In this document: positions 36,618-45,611 of the stretch, in pieces
Layout of the letters: the number at the start of each line of letters is the position of its first letter
Position numbering within the stretch: the stretch's first letter is position 1
NCBI RefSeq assembly: GCF_003148665.1
Contig: NZ_QGGQ01000014.1
Span: 47,180 to 111,179, forward strand
Length of the DNA stretch: 64,000 nucleotides
Reading direction: 5' to 3'
Source of the DNA: Maribacter polysiphoniae
GTDB lineage: Bacteria > Bacteroidota > Bacteroidia > Flavobacteriales > Flavobacteriaceae
Position numbers and translations under genes: made by a program
The notes under the pieces: generated by a model
The model's database searches: none
The model's input: the letters and a program-made list of their open reading frames with translations, nothing else
Told to the model about the DNA's origin: nothing

Positions 36618-37390
36618 GAGATATATTCTTCAAATTCCCCGGTTCGGAGTAAATTAATGATGTGTTGGTCACCTTCCAAAAGTCGAAAAGCAATCCATCG
36701 ACTGTTGGGCATATCGGGATATTCCTTAAGGATCTCCACACTTAAATCCTCAACAGCTTTTTCAATATTCTTGGGGATATTCTTAATACGATGGGGTTTG
36801 CAAACGATAGAGCCATTGGCAACCTCGCTGATGGTCTGTATCAATTCAGGGATACCCTCATTGTATCGTGCACTTGCGGGAACCACAGGAATACCGAGGT
36901 CGCGCGCTAAGGTACGGGTGTTTATCTCTATATCGTTACGTTTGGCCTCATCCATAAGGTTTAGGCATAGTACCGCCCGATCGGTAATTTCCAGTATCTG
37001 TAAAACCAAGTTCAGGTTTCTTTCCAATCTACTGGCATCCACGACGATTACGGTAACGGTGGGTTTCCCAAAAAGAATGAAGTTTCGGGCTACTTCCTCA
37101 TCTTCGGAAGTCGATAATAAGGAATAGGTGCCCGGCAAATCCACCAGTTTGTATTTTTCATTATTGTATTCAAAACCACCTTCTGCCCTGGTTACCGTTT
37201 TACCGGGCCAGTTGCCTGTATGTTGGCGCAAACCGGTAAGGGCATTGAAAACGGTACTTTTACCTGTATTCGGATTTCCGGCCAACGCAATAACGTGGTC
37301 AAAAGAGGAGGTGTCCACCCCTAATTTTTTTAATCCGGCCGCATTGAAATGCGCACAGGTATCACATGCACTTTTAGGTTTAACTTCCAT
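36614..37390 (-). CDS. FeoB GTPase domain as a separate protein
   Basis: A 258-aa cytoplasmic protein equal to the N-terminal G domain plus GDI part of FeoB. G1 is GNPNTGKST (~residues 38-46), the switch region [10 protein letters not shown]3 DLPGTYSL, and G4 [15 protein letters not shown] motif near residue 9 may bind a metal or act as redox switch. FeoB is normally one polypeptide; here the membrane domain is encoded by the next gene with a 4-bp overlap. Transport therefore requires assembly of two chains. Confidence 0.9.
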   Translation of the reverse strand: MEVKPKSACDTCAHFNAAGLKKLGVDTSSFDHVIALAGNPNTGKSTVFNALTGLRQHTGNWPGKTVTRAEGGFEYNNEKYKLVDLPGTYSLLSTSEDEEVARNFILFGKPTVTVIVVDASRLERNLNLVLQILEITDRAVLCLNLMDEAKRNDIEINTRTLARDLGIPVVPASARYNEGIPELIQTISEVANGSIVCKPHRIKNIPKNIEKAVEDLSVEILKEYPDMPNSRWIAFRLLEGDQHIINLLRTGEFEEYIS

Positions 37391-37393
37391 GAC

Positions 37394-38413
37394 CTATTTT
37401 TTAATTAAAATTTTAGATGCCTGATCGTTTCTCAAGGCAATACTGGTTCCTTTTATCAAATAAGCTTTGGGTTCACCCAATGGGTTTAAAAGATCAATAC
37501 TAACACTGGCTCCCTTTACAAATCCGAGATCCAATAACCGTCTTCTACTTTCTCCCCTTATCTCCTTTGAAATACCGATGATTTTTGCTTTTTCATTTTC
37601 CTTAAGGATATTGAGTCTTAATATATCTTCCTCATAGGAAATATTTTTTTCCAAAATGGAAACCGTAATATTACCCGCCATAATCGGTGCCAACTTAAAA
37701 GCTTCCCCTTCGGAATGGAAAACAATCCGTTCCGGGGATTTTTCAACGACTCGTATAATAGATCCTATATGGATGTTTTCGGCCATTATCTGTTTGTAAA
37801 TGATATCGGGTTTGTCTTTAATATGGATTATCCTTCCAATAGTATGCGTCTTTAATTCGGATACGGGAACCCCTTTTAATTCAGCCATTTTACCGGTTAT
37901 GGTAGGTATGGGATCCCCATGCGGGTCAAATTGTGGATTACCCAGTTTATGGGCCAAGAGGTTGGTTTCATCCATAGATAACTCATGCTCTTTTCTTTCG
38001 GCCCGTTGATGCCATTCGGTCTTGTTAAAACCGGTTTTGTCGGCCAAGTACCTTTCCCACAATCTATGTGCCCTTATAATCCGAAGGGCATAATCGCTGC
38101 CCGATTTCGTCAATTTTACAATATCGCCTGAAATGCGTACCAATCCCAAGGTGGCCATATTATCGATACTATCAATGACCATTTTGTCATTTTGCTTCAG
38201 TGTGCGTACAATATCATTGATATTCAGGTATTTGCCCGCATTTTCGTTGTGGTATAATCGTTTAAGGATATCCTCGACAATTATTTTATCGGTGGACTGG
38301 GATCCTTTGTTGATCAACCAGAACCAGCCGTTATTAGGCCTAAAAAACAGAAAGCCCAATAGGCAAATACCCAAGAATACCAAAAGTGCCAAAAGTGGAT
38401 CGTATGTGTTCAT
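37394..38413 (-). CDS. Membrane-anchored DtxR-like regulator fused to FeoA domains
   Basis: A 339-aa protein with an unusual architecture. Residues ~8-26 are a transmembrane helix (LLALLVFLGICLLGFLFF). Residues ~45-105 form a winged helix and ~110-170 the DtxR metal-binding/dimerisation domain (RAHRLWERYLADKTGF...ERKEHELS...NPQFDPHGDPIP). Residues ~190-260 and ~265-339 are two SH3-like FeoA domains, the second ending GFVKGASVSIDLLNPLGEPKAYLIKGTSIALR. It lies between a soluble DtxR and the FeoB GTPase genes with 4-bp and 3-bp junctions. It may sense iron at the membrane, act as the FeoA partner of FeoB, or both. Direct DNA binding is unproven. Confidence 0.83.
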   Translation of the reverse strand: MNTYDPLLALLVFLGICLLGFLFFRPNNGWFWLINKGSQSTDKIIVEDILKRLYHNENAGKYLNINDIVRTLKQNDKMVIDSIDNMATLGLVRISGDIVKLTKSGSDYALRIIRAHRLWERYLADKTGFNKTEWHQRAERKEHELSMDETNLLAHKLGNPQFDPHGDPIPTITGKMAELKGVPVSELKTHTIGRIIHIKDKPDIIYKQIMAENIHIGSIIRVVEKSPERIVFHSEGEAFKLAPIMAGNITVSILEKNISYEEDILRLNILKENEKAKIIGISKEIRGESRRRLLDLGFVKGASVSIDLLNPLGEPKAYLIKGTSIALRNDQASKILIKK

Positions 38414-39066
38414 TCGCTTTTTATATAGAGGTTTTTAGCCACATTTCCGGAGATTGTGATTTGTTGTGTATTGTTATCGATGGTCACAGAATTATCAAAG
38501 GGTTCTATTTCCACTATTTTAATGGTATCCCCAATGGTAATATTGATCTTGTTCAAATATTTCAAAAAACTATCCGAGGCATCCTTTACCCCAACTACAA
38601 TCCCTTCTTCGTCTACCTTCAACTCCGCGAGTATAATGCTTTCCGAGGCAACGATTTTTCCATTTGTATTGGGTATGGGATGCCCATGGGGATCATGGGA
38701 AGGGTATTCCAGGAAAGCATCGAGTCTATTGGTCAATGTTTTCGATTGAATATGTTCCAATTGTTCTGCGATGTCATGTACCTCATCCCAACTAAAGCCA
38801 AGCTTGTCCACCAAGAAGGTCTCCCATAAACGATGTTTTCGGACAATCACCATCGCCCTGGTTTCCCCTTTTTTAGAGAGTCTGGCCCCTTTGTATTTTG
38901 TGTAGTCCACCAATCCTTTATTGGCAAGTTTCTGAAGCATATCGGTAGCGGAAGATGCCTTGGTCTTCATTTTTTTTGCGATCGAATTGGTACTTACCAA
39001 TTTCTGGGTTTCTTCACCCAACGCATAGATTTCCTTCAAATAATTTTCTTCGGCCTGGGATAACAT
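38410..39066 (-). CDS. DtxR/MntR-family metal-dependent repressor
   Basis: A 218-aa regulator started at 39066 (MLSQAEENYLKEIY); six extra codons upstream are unlikely. The winged helix spans ~1-65 (VSTNSIAKKMKTKASSATDMLQKLANKGLV). The metal and dimer domain follows (RKHRLWETFLVDKLGFSWDEVHDIAEQLEHI...YPSHDPHGHPIP), and an FeoA-like SH3 domain ends the protein. An inverted repeat of DtxR type precedes the gene (39097-39116), so it probably represses its own iron-uptake operon when Fe2+ or Mn2+ is plentiful. Confidence 0.9.
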   Translation of the reverse strand: MLSQAEENYLKEIYALGEETQKLVSTNSIAKKMKTKASSATDMLQKLANKGLVDYTKYKGARLSKKGETRAMVIVRKHRLWETFLVDKLGFSWDEVHDIAEQLEHIQSKTLTNRLDAFLEYPSHDPHGHPIPNTNGKIVASESIILAELKVDEEGIVVGVKDASDSFLKYLNKINITIGDTIKIVEIEPFDNSVTIDNNTQQITISGNVAKNLYIKSE

Positions 39067-39096
39067 GGCAATAATTTTTAGCAAAAATATAAAATA

Positions 39097-39116
39097 TTTT
39101 TAGTCTAATCTAAAAA
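39097..39116. promoter_or_regulatory. DtxR-type operator of the iron operon
   Basis: TTTTTAG and CTAAAAA arms separated by TCTAAT form a 20-bp palindrome 30 bp upstream of the DtxR start. It resembles the TTAG-N-CTAA layout of DtxR/IdeR boxes. A second inverted repeat, ATAACC-ATAC-GGTTAT, lies at 39124-39139. Confidence 0.7.
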
Positions 39117-39231
39117 ATAGGGCATAACCATACGGTTATCAGTATGAATACTTTGAAGACCACCGTTAGATGATGAATATTGCAATCATATATTTAAGCG
39201 AAAAGAGGACCCCGAAGTGTTTTTTACATTA

Positions 39232-41130
39232 TTAAGGATTGCTTGGTAGTATGCAACGCGCATCCAAATTATCGAGGAGATACTGGAAATTCCCCAGACT
39301 TTGCCGCATTACCTTGGAATTATCGGAGTGGCATTGTAAACATGCCCCGACCAATAGCATTCGTTTTTGCTCCTTGATGGACAAGGGTCTAAAATCGGTC
39401 CGGGTGGTATTGACCTTATCTTGATTCTGTGAATTCATAAAACCAATCCAAGCATCTTCGGGTAAATTATCATTGGGATTCATGGCATATTCCGGCGTAA
39501 AATCCCATTGACCCGTTCCTGTCGATGTGTTATATATCAATTTCCCATTGCCATAGCCCAAGGCTGTGGGATTTGAATGGCACGATGTACAGTTCCTGAC
39601 GGACTTTGTGGTTGTATGGGGCGAATTTGGGGCGTATAGGCGATGAAAGGAAATATCCTCCCCTGCCCGACCCGATTCGAAACTACCCTTGTCAAGGGTC
39701 ATGATCATTCCAGGGATGGCGGGCTCGTACTTTTTACCGTCTTCGGATTCCCGAACCCCCAATGTGGGGTATGAAGTCAAAAATTCCGCGACATGCTCTA
39801 CCCATTGTCCGGTAACATTGGTTTTATCGAGTAAGTCAAATCCGTTAGGGTCTTTTTTATCAAATACATTATGACAACCAATACATTTGTTGGTCCAGGA
39901 CGAATGACATGTGGCGCAACTGACATTCTTGTGGGCACTATCCCGCGAACAGCTTTCAGATTGCGGCTTTATCTTATGTAGCTTACCATCTTTTTTGCCG
40001 ACCAAATAGGCTTGGTCACCCTCCATATACAAATTTACCAAGGGGTGACCGTCATTTTCGGCTACCAGTATGGGTTTATCGGTATGGGTGTATTTTCTGT
40101 GCATAAAAACCAGTAAGGATTCTTGATCAAGGGAGTCATAGGGGATCGTTTGTGGTTTTTCCTTATAGTGACAATCGGAACACTTCAAGGTAACCGCTTG
40201 CTCTTCATGGGCATAGGATATGCCATTACCCATTACTTCATGGCTGGAATGACAATCAACACATAGCATATTGTTGGTATGGTGTACATCGGCCTCCTTT
40301 TTGGCATACACCCTCAAATCTTCCATAACCCGATAATTCGGTTTATTTTGAACTTGCTCTTCATCCAATAAGGTTTCTTGCCAACCTTCATAATTGGTTG
40401 ATATACGACTGGATCGACTATGGCATCCAAAGCAATGAAGGTCATTAACGAATATGTCGGCAGAGGGATGGGTTTTGGGAATCGTTTTTTTATTGGAATC
40501 GAGATATTGTGTCAATTCGTTATGGGCCTGCTTGGTATAGTTCAAATGACACGCGATACACCCACCACCGCGACTCAATTGGGTGATTTTTCCAAACTCC
40601 GTTTTGTCAGCCCCCAAATGACAATTGGCACAGAGGTCCCGCAGGTGTTTTTCAGAGGCAGTATGTTGTATATCCTTTATATGGTAATGGTCATTAGGGG
40701 TTTCAGCTTCGCCAAAAATATATTTATCCACGGCCACAATACCACTGTTCGTCGTCATTAGGGAGACCTTTATTTTCGACAATTCATTCGGGTGGCATTT
40801 TCCACAGGTTTCGGAGGCGTTACTGAGATTACCCGGGATAAGCACCATTCCCTCATGTGATTTGTTCTTGTCCGATTCCTTCCCATTACCCAGATGGCAA
40901 CTCATGCAACCTATGAAATCAGGATTGTGATAATCAGAAAAACCACTCGTAGTCGAGTGGCATTGAATACAACTTTCCGAAGTAGGTGAAATATCAACAT
41001 ACTCTGGGGATGCAGTACTCCCTATTTTACCAAAGTCCCAATATTTTATGAATATTAGGGTACCCAACACCATCAAGATCAATAATGCAATGGCAACTTT
41101 TTTTATATTCCCTAATGCATTCTTCTTCAT
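39232..41130 (-). CDS. Dodecahaem periplasmic c-type cytochrome, membrane-anchored
   Basis: A 632-aa protein from the ATG at 41130 (MKKNALGNIKKVAIALLILMV); the longer frame to 41229 adds 33 unlikely residues. An N-terminal helix anchors it to the inner membrane with the rest in the periplasm. I count twelve CxxCH haem motifs: CIQCH, CMSCH, CGKCH, CANCH, CIACH, CFGCH, CVDCH, CSDCH, CATCH, CIGCH, CTSCH and CLQCH. No CX15CH or CxxCK active-site motif is visible, so it is more likely an electron conduit than a known reductase. It is divergent from the Psr-type operon, with a CRP/FNR-type palindrome between them. Confidence 0.9.
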   Translation of the reverse strand: MKKNALGNIKKVAIALLILMVLGTLIFIKYWDFGKIGSTASPEYVDISPTSESCIQCHSTTSGFSDYHNPDFIGCMSCHLGNGKESDKNKSHEGMVLIPGNLSNASETCGKCHPNELSKIKVSLMTTNSGIVAVDKYIFGEAETPNDHYHIKDIQHTASEKHLRDLCANCHLGADKTEFGKITQLSRGGGCIACHLNYTKQAHNELTQYLDSNKKTIPKTHPSADIFVNDLHCFGCHSRSSRISTNYEGWQETLLDEEQVQNKPNYRVMEDLRVYAKKEADVHHTNNMLCVDCHSSHEVMGNGISYAHEEQAVTLKCSDCHYKEKPQTIPYDSLDQESLLVFMHRKYTHTDKPILVAENDGHPLVNLYMEGDQAYLVGKKDGKLHKIKPQSESCSRDSAHKNVSCATCHSSWTNKCIGCHNVFDKKDPNGFDLLDKTNVTGQWVEHVAEFLTSYPTLGVRESEDGKKYEPAIPGMIMTLDKGSFESGRAGEDISFHRLYAPNSPHTTTKSVRNCTSCHSNPTALGYGNGKLIYNTSTGTGQWDFTPEYAMNPNDNLPEDAWIGFMNSQNQDKVNTTRTDFRPLSIKEQKRMLLVGACLQCHSDNSKVMRQSLGNFQYLLDNLDARCILPSNP

Positions 41131-41189
41131 AAACCTTTGGTTTTCTTTATCAAAATTACAATTTAAATCAGTTCTAAAGAGGTTTCTTA

Positions 41190-41205
41190 TGTAACATTTG
41201 TTACA
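41190..41205. promoter_or_regulatory. CRP/FNR-family palindrome between cytochrome and Psr operon
   Basis: TGTAACA-TT-TGTTACA is a perfect 16-bp palindrome (GTAAC-N4-GTTAC core). On the reverse strand a -7 box TAATTTTG lies at 41151-41158, placing the palindrome about 50 bp upstream of the cytochrome start point, a normal activator position. Two further palindromes, TGTAAATTTACA (41257-41268) and TGCAATATTGCA (41279-41290), lie nearer the forward operon. Confidence 0.75.
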
Positions 41206-41314
41206 CTTAACTTGTTGAAAACATGACAATTATCATTATTTGAGGTCATGATGGTGTGTAAATTTACATTCATACGCATGCAATATTGCACTTTAGAATT
41301 TGATTGAAAAGTTT

Positions 41315-43558
41315 ATGGGTACGTCAAGAAGAAAATTCATTAAGATTTCCGCATTAGGTTTTGGGGGTGTAGCTGTTGCCGCTACATCATTGGAATCCAT
41401 GGGTGTAAATTCTTATTTAGAGGGATTTGCATTGGAGGATTCCCTTGTAAAATTAAGACAGACTGCAACCTATTGTGAGGTGTGCTTTTGGAAATGTGCC
41501 GGATGGGTACATACTGACAGTAAGGGTACCATTCATAAAATCATAGGTAACGATATTGACCCCCATTGCAATGGTAGGCTATGTCCCCGTGGAACTGGTG
41601 GTGTTGGTATGTATACCGACAACGATCGTTTAAAGAAACCCTTGGTACGAAAGGTTATCGATGGGGAGGAAACTTTTGTGGAAACGGATTGGGATGAGGC
41701 ATTGACCTTGATCGCAACAAAAATGAAGGGGATAAAGAAAGAATACGGTGCTGAGAGTTTAGGATTACTGAAACATGGCTCACCAGGCTCCCATTTTGAA
41801 CATTTATTCAAGGCTTTCGGTTCTGAAAGTATAGCGGAGCCGGCATATGCACAGTGTCGCGGACCAAGGGAAGCAGGCTTTAGCCTAACTTTCGGGTCAT
41901 GGGTGGGTTCACCGGAACCAACCGATATCCGGGACACCAAATGTCTGGTCTTGATAGGATCACATATTGGTGAGAACATGCATAATACCCAAGTACAGGA
42001 AATGTCGGATGCCATTGATCGTGGTGCTACCATTATCACGGTGGATCCCCGACTTTCAACGGCAGCAAGTAAGTCGCAACATTGGTTGGCCATCAAGCCT
42101 TCGACCGATATTGCCCTATTGCTCGCCTGGATGAATGTCATTATAAACGAGAATTTATATGATAAGGAATATGTGGATAGGTATACCCTAGGATTTGAGG
42201 AGTTAAAAGAGCATGTACAGGAGTACACTCCGGAATGGGCCTATGGTGTTACCACAATAAAACCTGAGGAAATCAGAAAAACGGCACGGATAATGGCCGC
42301 TGCCGCCCCTGCAACCATAATACATCCGGGACGACATGTGACTTGGTATGGGGACGATACCCAAAGGGCAAGGGCTATGGCCATCTTGAATGGACTATTA
42401 GGTTCCTGGGGCCGCAGGGGTGGATTCTATTTCAAGGAGAAAATAAGTATTCCGAAGTTCCCCCATCCCCCCTATCCTACCCCAAAATGGGGTTGGCAAG
42501 AAATTGGTGAAAAATATCCTTTTGCAGAAATGGGCATTACCAATGAACTTATTAAGGCCTCTTTACCTTCAGAGGATAATGAATATCCTATAAAGGCATG
42601 GTTCGTGGCCGGCACCAATTTGAACAATTCCATTCCGAACAAAAAGTTATTGGAAGAAGCCATTAATGCCTTGGATTTTATGGTGGTTGTAGATACCATG
42701 CCCATGGAAATCACTGGGTATGCCGATGTTGTTTTGCCCGAATGTACCTATTTGGAACGTTATGATGGCATTCGATCCGCTACGAATAGGGAACCATCGA
42801 TAGCCTTACGCATGCCGGCCGTAGCCCCAAGGTTTGATTCGAAACCGGCCTGGTGGATTGCCAAACAATTGGGGGAAAAACTTGGACTGCACGACTATTT
42901 TAAATATGATGATTTTAAGGAAGTCATTGCCTGGCAATTGAAACAAATGGGAACCTCCTTGGAGGAAATGGAAAAAATAGGGGTGAAAAAATTCCCTAGA
43001 AAGTCTGGCCCTATGTATTTGGAAGAAGGACAGGATTATGAATTCTATACCGATAGTGGTAAAATAGAGTTTTACTCAGGAGCTTTGGAAAGAGAGGGAT
43101 TTGACCCTATGCCCACGTATACGAAACACCCAGAGCCTGCACCGGGATACTATCGATTGAATTATGGTAGATCACCCATGCATACCTTTAGTAGAACGGT
43201 AAACAATCCCAATCTCAACGATTTAAAGAGTGAGAACGACCTGTGGGTCAATCCAAAGGTGGCTCGAATACTTGGTTTGAAAAAAGGACAGTACGTTTGG
43301 CTAGAGAATCAGGATGGGGTCCAATCCTCATTCCCCATTCGGGTACGTGTTACCGAGAGGATCCGATGGGATTCCGTATATATGGTCCATGGGTTTGGGC
43401 ATAACAACAAAAAATTGGGCCGTGCACATGGCAAGGGCGCCAGTGATACACAACTGATCAGTCAAGTGGCCATTGATCCCATTATGGGAGGAACAGGAAT
43501 GCGCGGAAACTTTGTTAAGATACTTACTGAAAATCCATCTAAAACCGTAGAAGTATGA
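41315..43558 (+). CDS. Psr/Phs-type molybdopterin oxidoreductase catalytic subunit
   Basis: A 747-aa DMSO-reductase-family enzyme. I take the ATG at 41315, which directly gives the Tat signal TSRRKFIKISALGFGG; a TTG start at 41300 is possible. The [4Fe-4S] site is CEVCFWKC followed by CNGRLCPRG. The Mo ligand region YAQCRGPREAGFS has Cys, as in polysulfide and thiosulfate reductases. The C-terminal domain has the usual dinucleotide-binding motifs (RSPMHTFSRT, HGFGHNNKK). Reaction inferred: reduction or oxidation of polysulfide, thiosulfate or a related S-compound in the periplasm. The gene overlaps the FeS subunit by 4 bp. Confidence 0.88.
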   Translation: MGTSRRKFIKISALGFGGVAVAATSLESMGVNSYLEGFALEDSLVKLRQTATYCEVCFWKCAGWVHTDSKGTIHKIIGNDIDPHCNGRLCPRGTGGVGMYTDNDRLKKPLVRKVIDGEETFVETDWDEALTLIATKMKGIKKEYGAESLGLLKHGSPGSHFEHLFKAFGSESIAEPAYAQCRGPREAGFSLTFGSWVGSPEPTDIRDTKCLVLIGSHIGENMHNTQVQEMSDAIDRGATIITVDPRLSTAASKSQHWLAIKPSTDIALLLAWMNVIINENLYDKEYVDRYTLGFEELKEHVQEYTPEWAYGVTTIKPEEIRKTARIMAAAAPATIIHPGRHVTWYGDDTQRARAMAILNGLLGSWGRRGGFYFKEKISIPKFPHPPYPTPKWGWQEIGEKYPFAEMGITNELIKASLPSEDNEYPIKAWFVAGTNLNNSIPNKKLLEEAINALDFMVVVDTMPMEITGYADVVLPECTYLERYDGIRSATNREPSIALRMPAVAPRFDSKPAWWIAKQLGEKLGLHDYFKYDDFKEVIAWQLKQMGTSLEEMEKIGVKKFPRKSGPMYLEEGQDYEFYTDSGKIEFYSGALEREGFDPMPTYTKHPEPAPGYYRLNYGRSPMHTFSRTVNNPNLNDLKSENDLWVNPKVARILGLKKGQYVWLENQDGVQSSFPIRVRVTERIRWDSVYMVHGFGHNNKKLGRAHGKGASDTQLISQVAIDPIMGGTGMRGNFVKILTENPSKTVEV

Positions 43559-44088
43559 GATATGCCATGGTCATCGACACCAAAAAGTGTGTAGGTTGCA
43601 GTGACTGCGTAGTTGCGTGTCAAACCGAGAACAATGTTCCTATTGGGTATTGCAGGGACTGGATTACTGAACGGGTTGAAGGAGCCTATCCCAATCTTGA
43701 ATTGGAATTGCGATCCGAGCGGTGCAATCATTGTGAGAATGCACCCTGTGTACGCTGCTGCCCTACGGGTGCAAGTCATATTATTGAAGGAGGAATCGTC
43801 TTGGTGACCCCCGATGAATGTATCGGTTGTGGAGCATGTATAGAATCTTGTCCTTATGATGCGAGATACCAACATCCGGAAGGCTATGTGGATAAGTGTA
43901 CTTTTTGCCATCATAGGCTCGAGAAAGGCCAACTCCCAGCCTGTGTTTCGGTTTGTCCTACCAAATGCATGTATTTTGGCGATTTGGATAACCCTAACAG
44001 TGAAGTGTCGCAATTACTCAAAGCCAGAAAGCATAAAACCTTGGCGCCAGAGGCGGGAACAAAACCCCATGTTTATTATTTAATATAA
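43555..44088 (+). CDS. PsrB/NrfC-type ferredoxin subunit with four [4Fe-4S] clusters
   Basis: A 177-aa iron-sulfur subunit with 16 motif cysteines: CVGCSDCVVAC, CNHCENAPCVRCCP, CIGCGACIESCP and CTFCHHRLEKGQLPACVSVCP. This is the DmsB/PsrB/TtrB four-cluster arrangement that wires the catalytic subunit to a membrane quinol subunit. It has no signal peptide and would be exported with the Tat-targeted partner. Overlap with the upstream gene and a 9-bp gap to the NrfD-like gene define a PsrABC operon. Confidence 0.92.
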   Translation: MRYAMVIDTKKCVGCSDCVVACQTENNVPIGYCRDWITERVEGAYPNLELELRSERCNHCENAPCVRCCPTGASHIIEGGIVLVTPDECIGCGACIESCPYDARYQHPEGYVDKCTFCHHRLEKGQLPACVSVCPTKCMYFGDLDNPNSEVSQLLKARKHKTLAPEAGTKPHVYYLI

Positions 44089-44097
44089 ACCTTAACA

Positions 44098-45039
44098 ATG
44101 GAAGAAGAACTATTCACAAGTGGTAGAAACCTACCGAACATCGACCCATCCTTGCAAATATGGCACTGGCCGATTTCAGTTTATCTGTTTTTAGGGGGCT
44201 TGGCAGCCGGACTCTTATTTTTTGCAGCGGTATTTACCGTTATTAAAAAAGAAGAAGAAACCCCGGCTACGGTAAAGTATGCCGTTATGATAGCACCTAT
44301 AGCCTTGGTACTTGGGTTATTGGCCTTGTTTTATGACCTTACCCATAAAATATATTTTTGGCAATTGTATACAACCGTTAGGATTGAATCCCCCATGTCC
44401 TGGGGTGCTTGGGTATTGCTTATTATTACCCCTTTATCCATGCTTTGGGTTTTTAGTTATTGGAAGGAGGTTTTCCCTAAAATGGATTTGAAATTCGGGT
44501 TTTTGAAAAAATTCCAAGCCTTTGTGGTCAAAAATCGAATGAACATGGCTTATGTATTGATCCCCCTTTCCGTAGTCCTAGGGATATATACCGGGATACT
44601 GCTATCGGCCTTTAATGCACGTCCACTATGGAACAATGCCATTTTAGGACCCCTGTTCTTGGTATCAGGACTTTCTACGGCGGCAGCCACCATTATTCTT
44701 TTTTCAAAATCGAAAAGTGAAAGAAGCCTTTTCAGTAAGATCGATATAGCCCTTATTGTTATTGAATTGGCCCTTATCGTACATATGATCATGGGGTACT
44801 GGGCAGGTTCCGAAGTACAATTGGAAGCGATGCAACTCTTGACCAATGGCGAATTTACCGTAATGTTCTTTGTTTTTGTGGTCATTCTCGGTTTGCTGTT
44901 GCCCGGACTTTTGGAAATTTTGGAGTTGAAAGGCTATAAGGTTCCCGTTGTGGTCCCCGCCATTCTCATCCTTATTGGAGGTCTGGTATTCCGATTTGTT
45001 ATGGTGGAAGCGGGACAATTAACACGCTATCTATATTAA
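44098..45039 (+). CDS. NrfD/PsrC-family quinol-interacting membrane subunit
   Basis: A 313-aa protein with about eight helices. The opening WHWPISVYLFLGGLAAGLLFFAA is the NrfD signature, and YDLTHKIYFWQLYTTVRIESPMSWGAW and LLSAFNARPLWNNAILGPLFLVSGLSTAAA are the conserved loops at the quinol site. It links the menaquinone pool to the FeS subunit. The direction of electron flow cannot be read from the sequence; no proton-pumping residues are assigned. Confidence 0.9.
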   Translation: MEEELFTSGRNLPNIDPSLQIWHWPISVYLFLGGLAAGLLFFAAVFTVIKKEEETPATVKYAVMIAPIALVLGLLALFYDLTHKIYFWQLYTTVRIESPMSWGAWVLLIITPLSMLWVFSYWKEVFPKMDLKFGFLKKFQAFVVKNRMNMAYVLIPLSVVLGIYTGILLSAFNARPLWNNAILGPLFLVSGLSTAAATIILFSKSKSERSLFSKIDIALIVIELALIVHMIMGYWAGSEVQLEAMQLLTNGEFTVMFFVFVVILGLLLPGLLEILELKGYKVPVVVPAILILIGGLVFRFVMVEAGQLTRYLY

Positions 45040-45057
45040 TATTAATAATTGCATGCA

Positions 45058-45588
45058 ATGGATAAATCAAGTGAAAATAACAGACACGTATATTGGAATC
45101 CTTATTTTGGAGGTTTCCTATTGGGACTTTTGATCATCTTTACTTTTTATATGACGGGGCGTGGCCTTGGGGCTAGCGGTGCTATGAAAAGTAGTGTTGT
45201 TACGTTGGTCGACAAGGTTTCCCATGAGCACACCATCAATAATGCCTATTACAGTAAATTCGTTAAGGATGATGAATCACCCATGAATACCTGGTTGGTA
45301 TTTGAAAGCCTTGGCGTTCTTGCCGGAGCCTTTATTTCGGGGTCCTTATCGGGTCGTATAGGTTTTAGGGTACAACATTCCCCAAAGATCACTTCACGAA
45401 GACGTTTGGTCTTTGCCTTGTTCGGTGGGATCCTCTTTGGACTTGGGGCACAGATTGCCAGAGGCTGTACCAGTGGGGCGGCCTTGAGTGGTATGGCCGT
45501 ATTGTCGACCGGTGGGTTTATCACGATGCTGGCCATCTTCGGGACGGCGTACCTTTTCGCATACTTTTTTAGAAAAAATTGGATATAG
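45058..45588 (+). CDS. YeeE/YedE-family sulfur transport half, first
   Basis: A 176-aa membrane protein from the ATG at 45058; the ATG at 45049 adds three residues. It has about four to five helices. FGLGAQIARGCTSGAALSGMAVLSTGGFI carries the conserved GC(T)SG cysteine motif of the YeeE/YedE (TsuA/PmpA) family, which imports thiosulfate or moves sulfur across the membrane. The larger TsuA has two such halves in one chain; here they are separate genes (next feature). It lies 18 bp after the PsrC-like gene. Confidence 0.87.
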   Translation: MDKSSENNRHVYWNPYFGGFLLGLLIIFTFYMTGRGLGASGAMKSSVVTLVDKVSHEHTINNAYYSKFVKDDESPMNTWLVFESLGVLAGAFISGSLSGRIGFRVQHSPKITSRRRLVFALFGGILFGLGAQIARGCTSGAALSGMAVLSTGGFITMLAIFGTAYLFAYFFRKNWI

Positions 45589-45611
45589 ATTAATAGTAAA
45601 ATATAAGGCAT

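Noticed and set aside
36483..37127. 214-codon forward open frame
   Set aside because: It is antisense to the two FeoB genes and has no recognisable domain.
35199..37390. FeoB split considered as a frameshift error
   Set aside because: The 4-bp ATGA overlap and a proper start in the second gene indicate two real genes.
41533..42228. 231-codon open frame on the reverse strand
   Set aside because: It is fully inside the molybdoenzyme gene, which has clear motifs; the antisense frame shows none.
43462..44013. 183-codon reverse open frame
   Set aside because: Antisense to the ferredoxin subunit; the Cys-rich forward frame explains the sequence.
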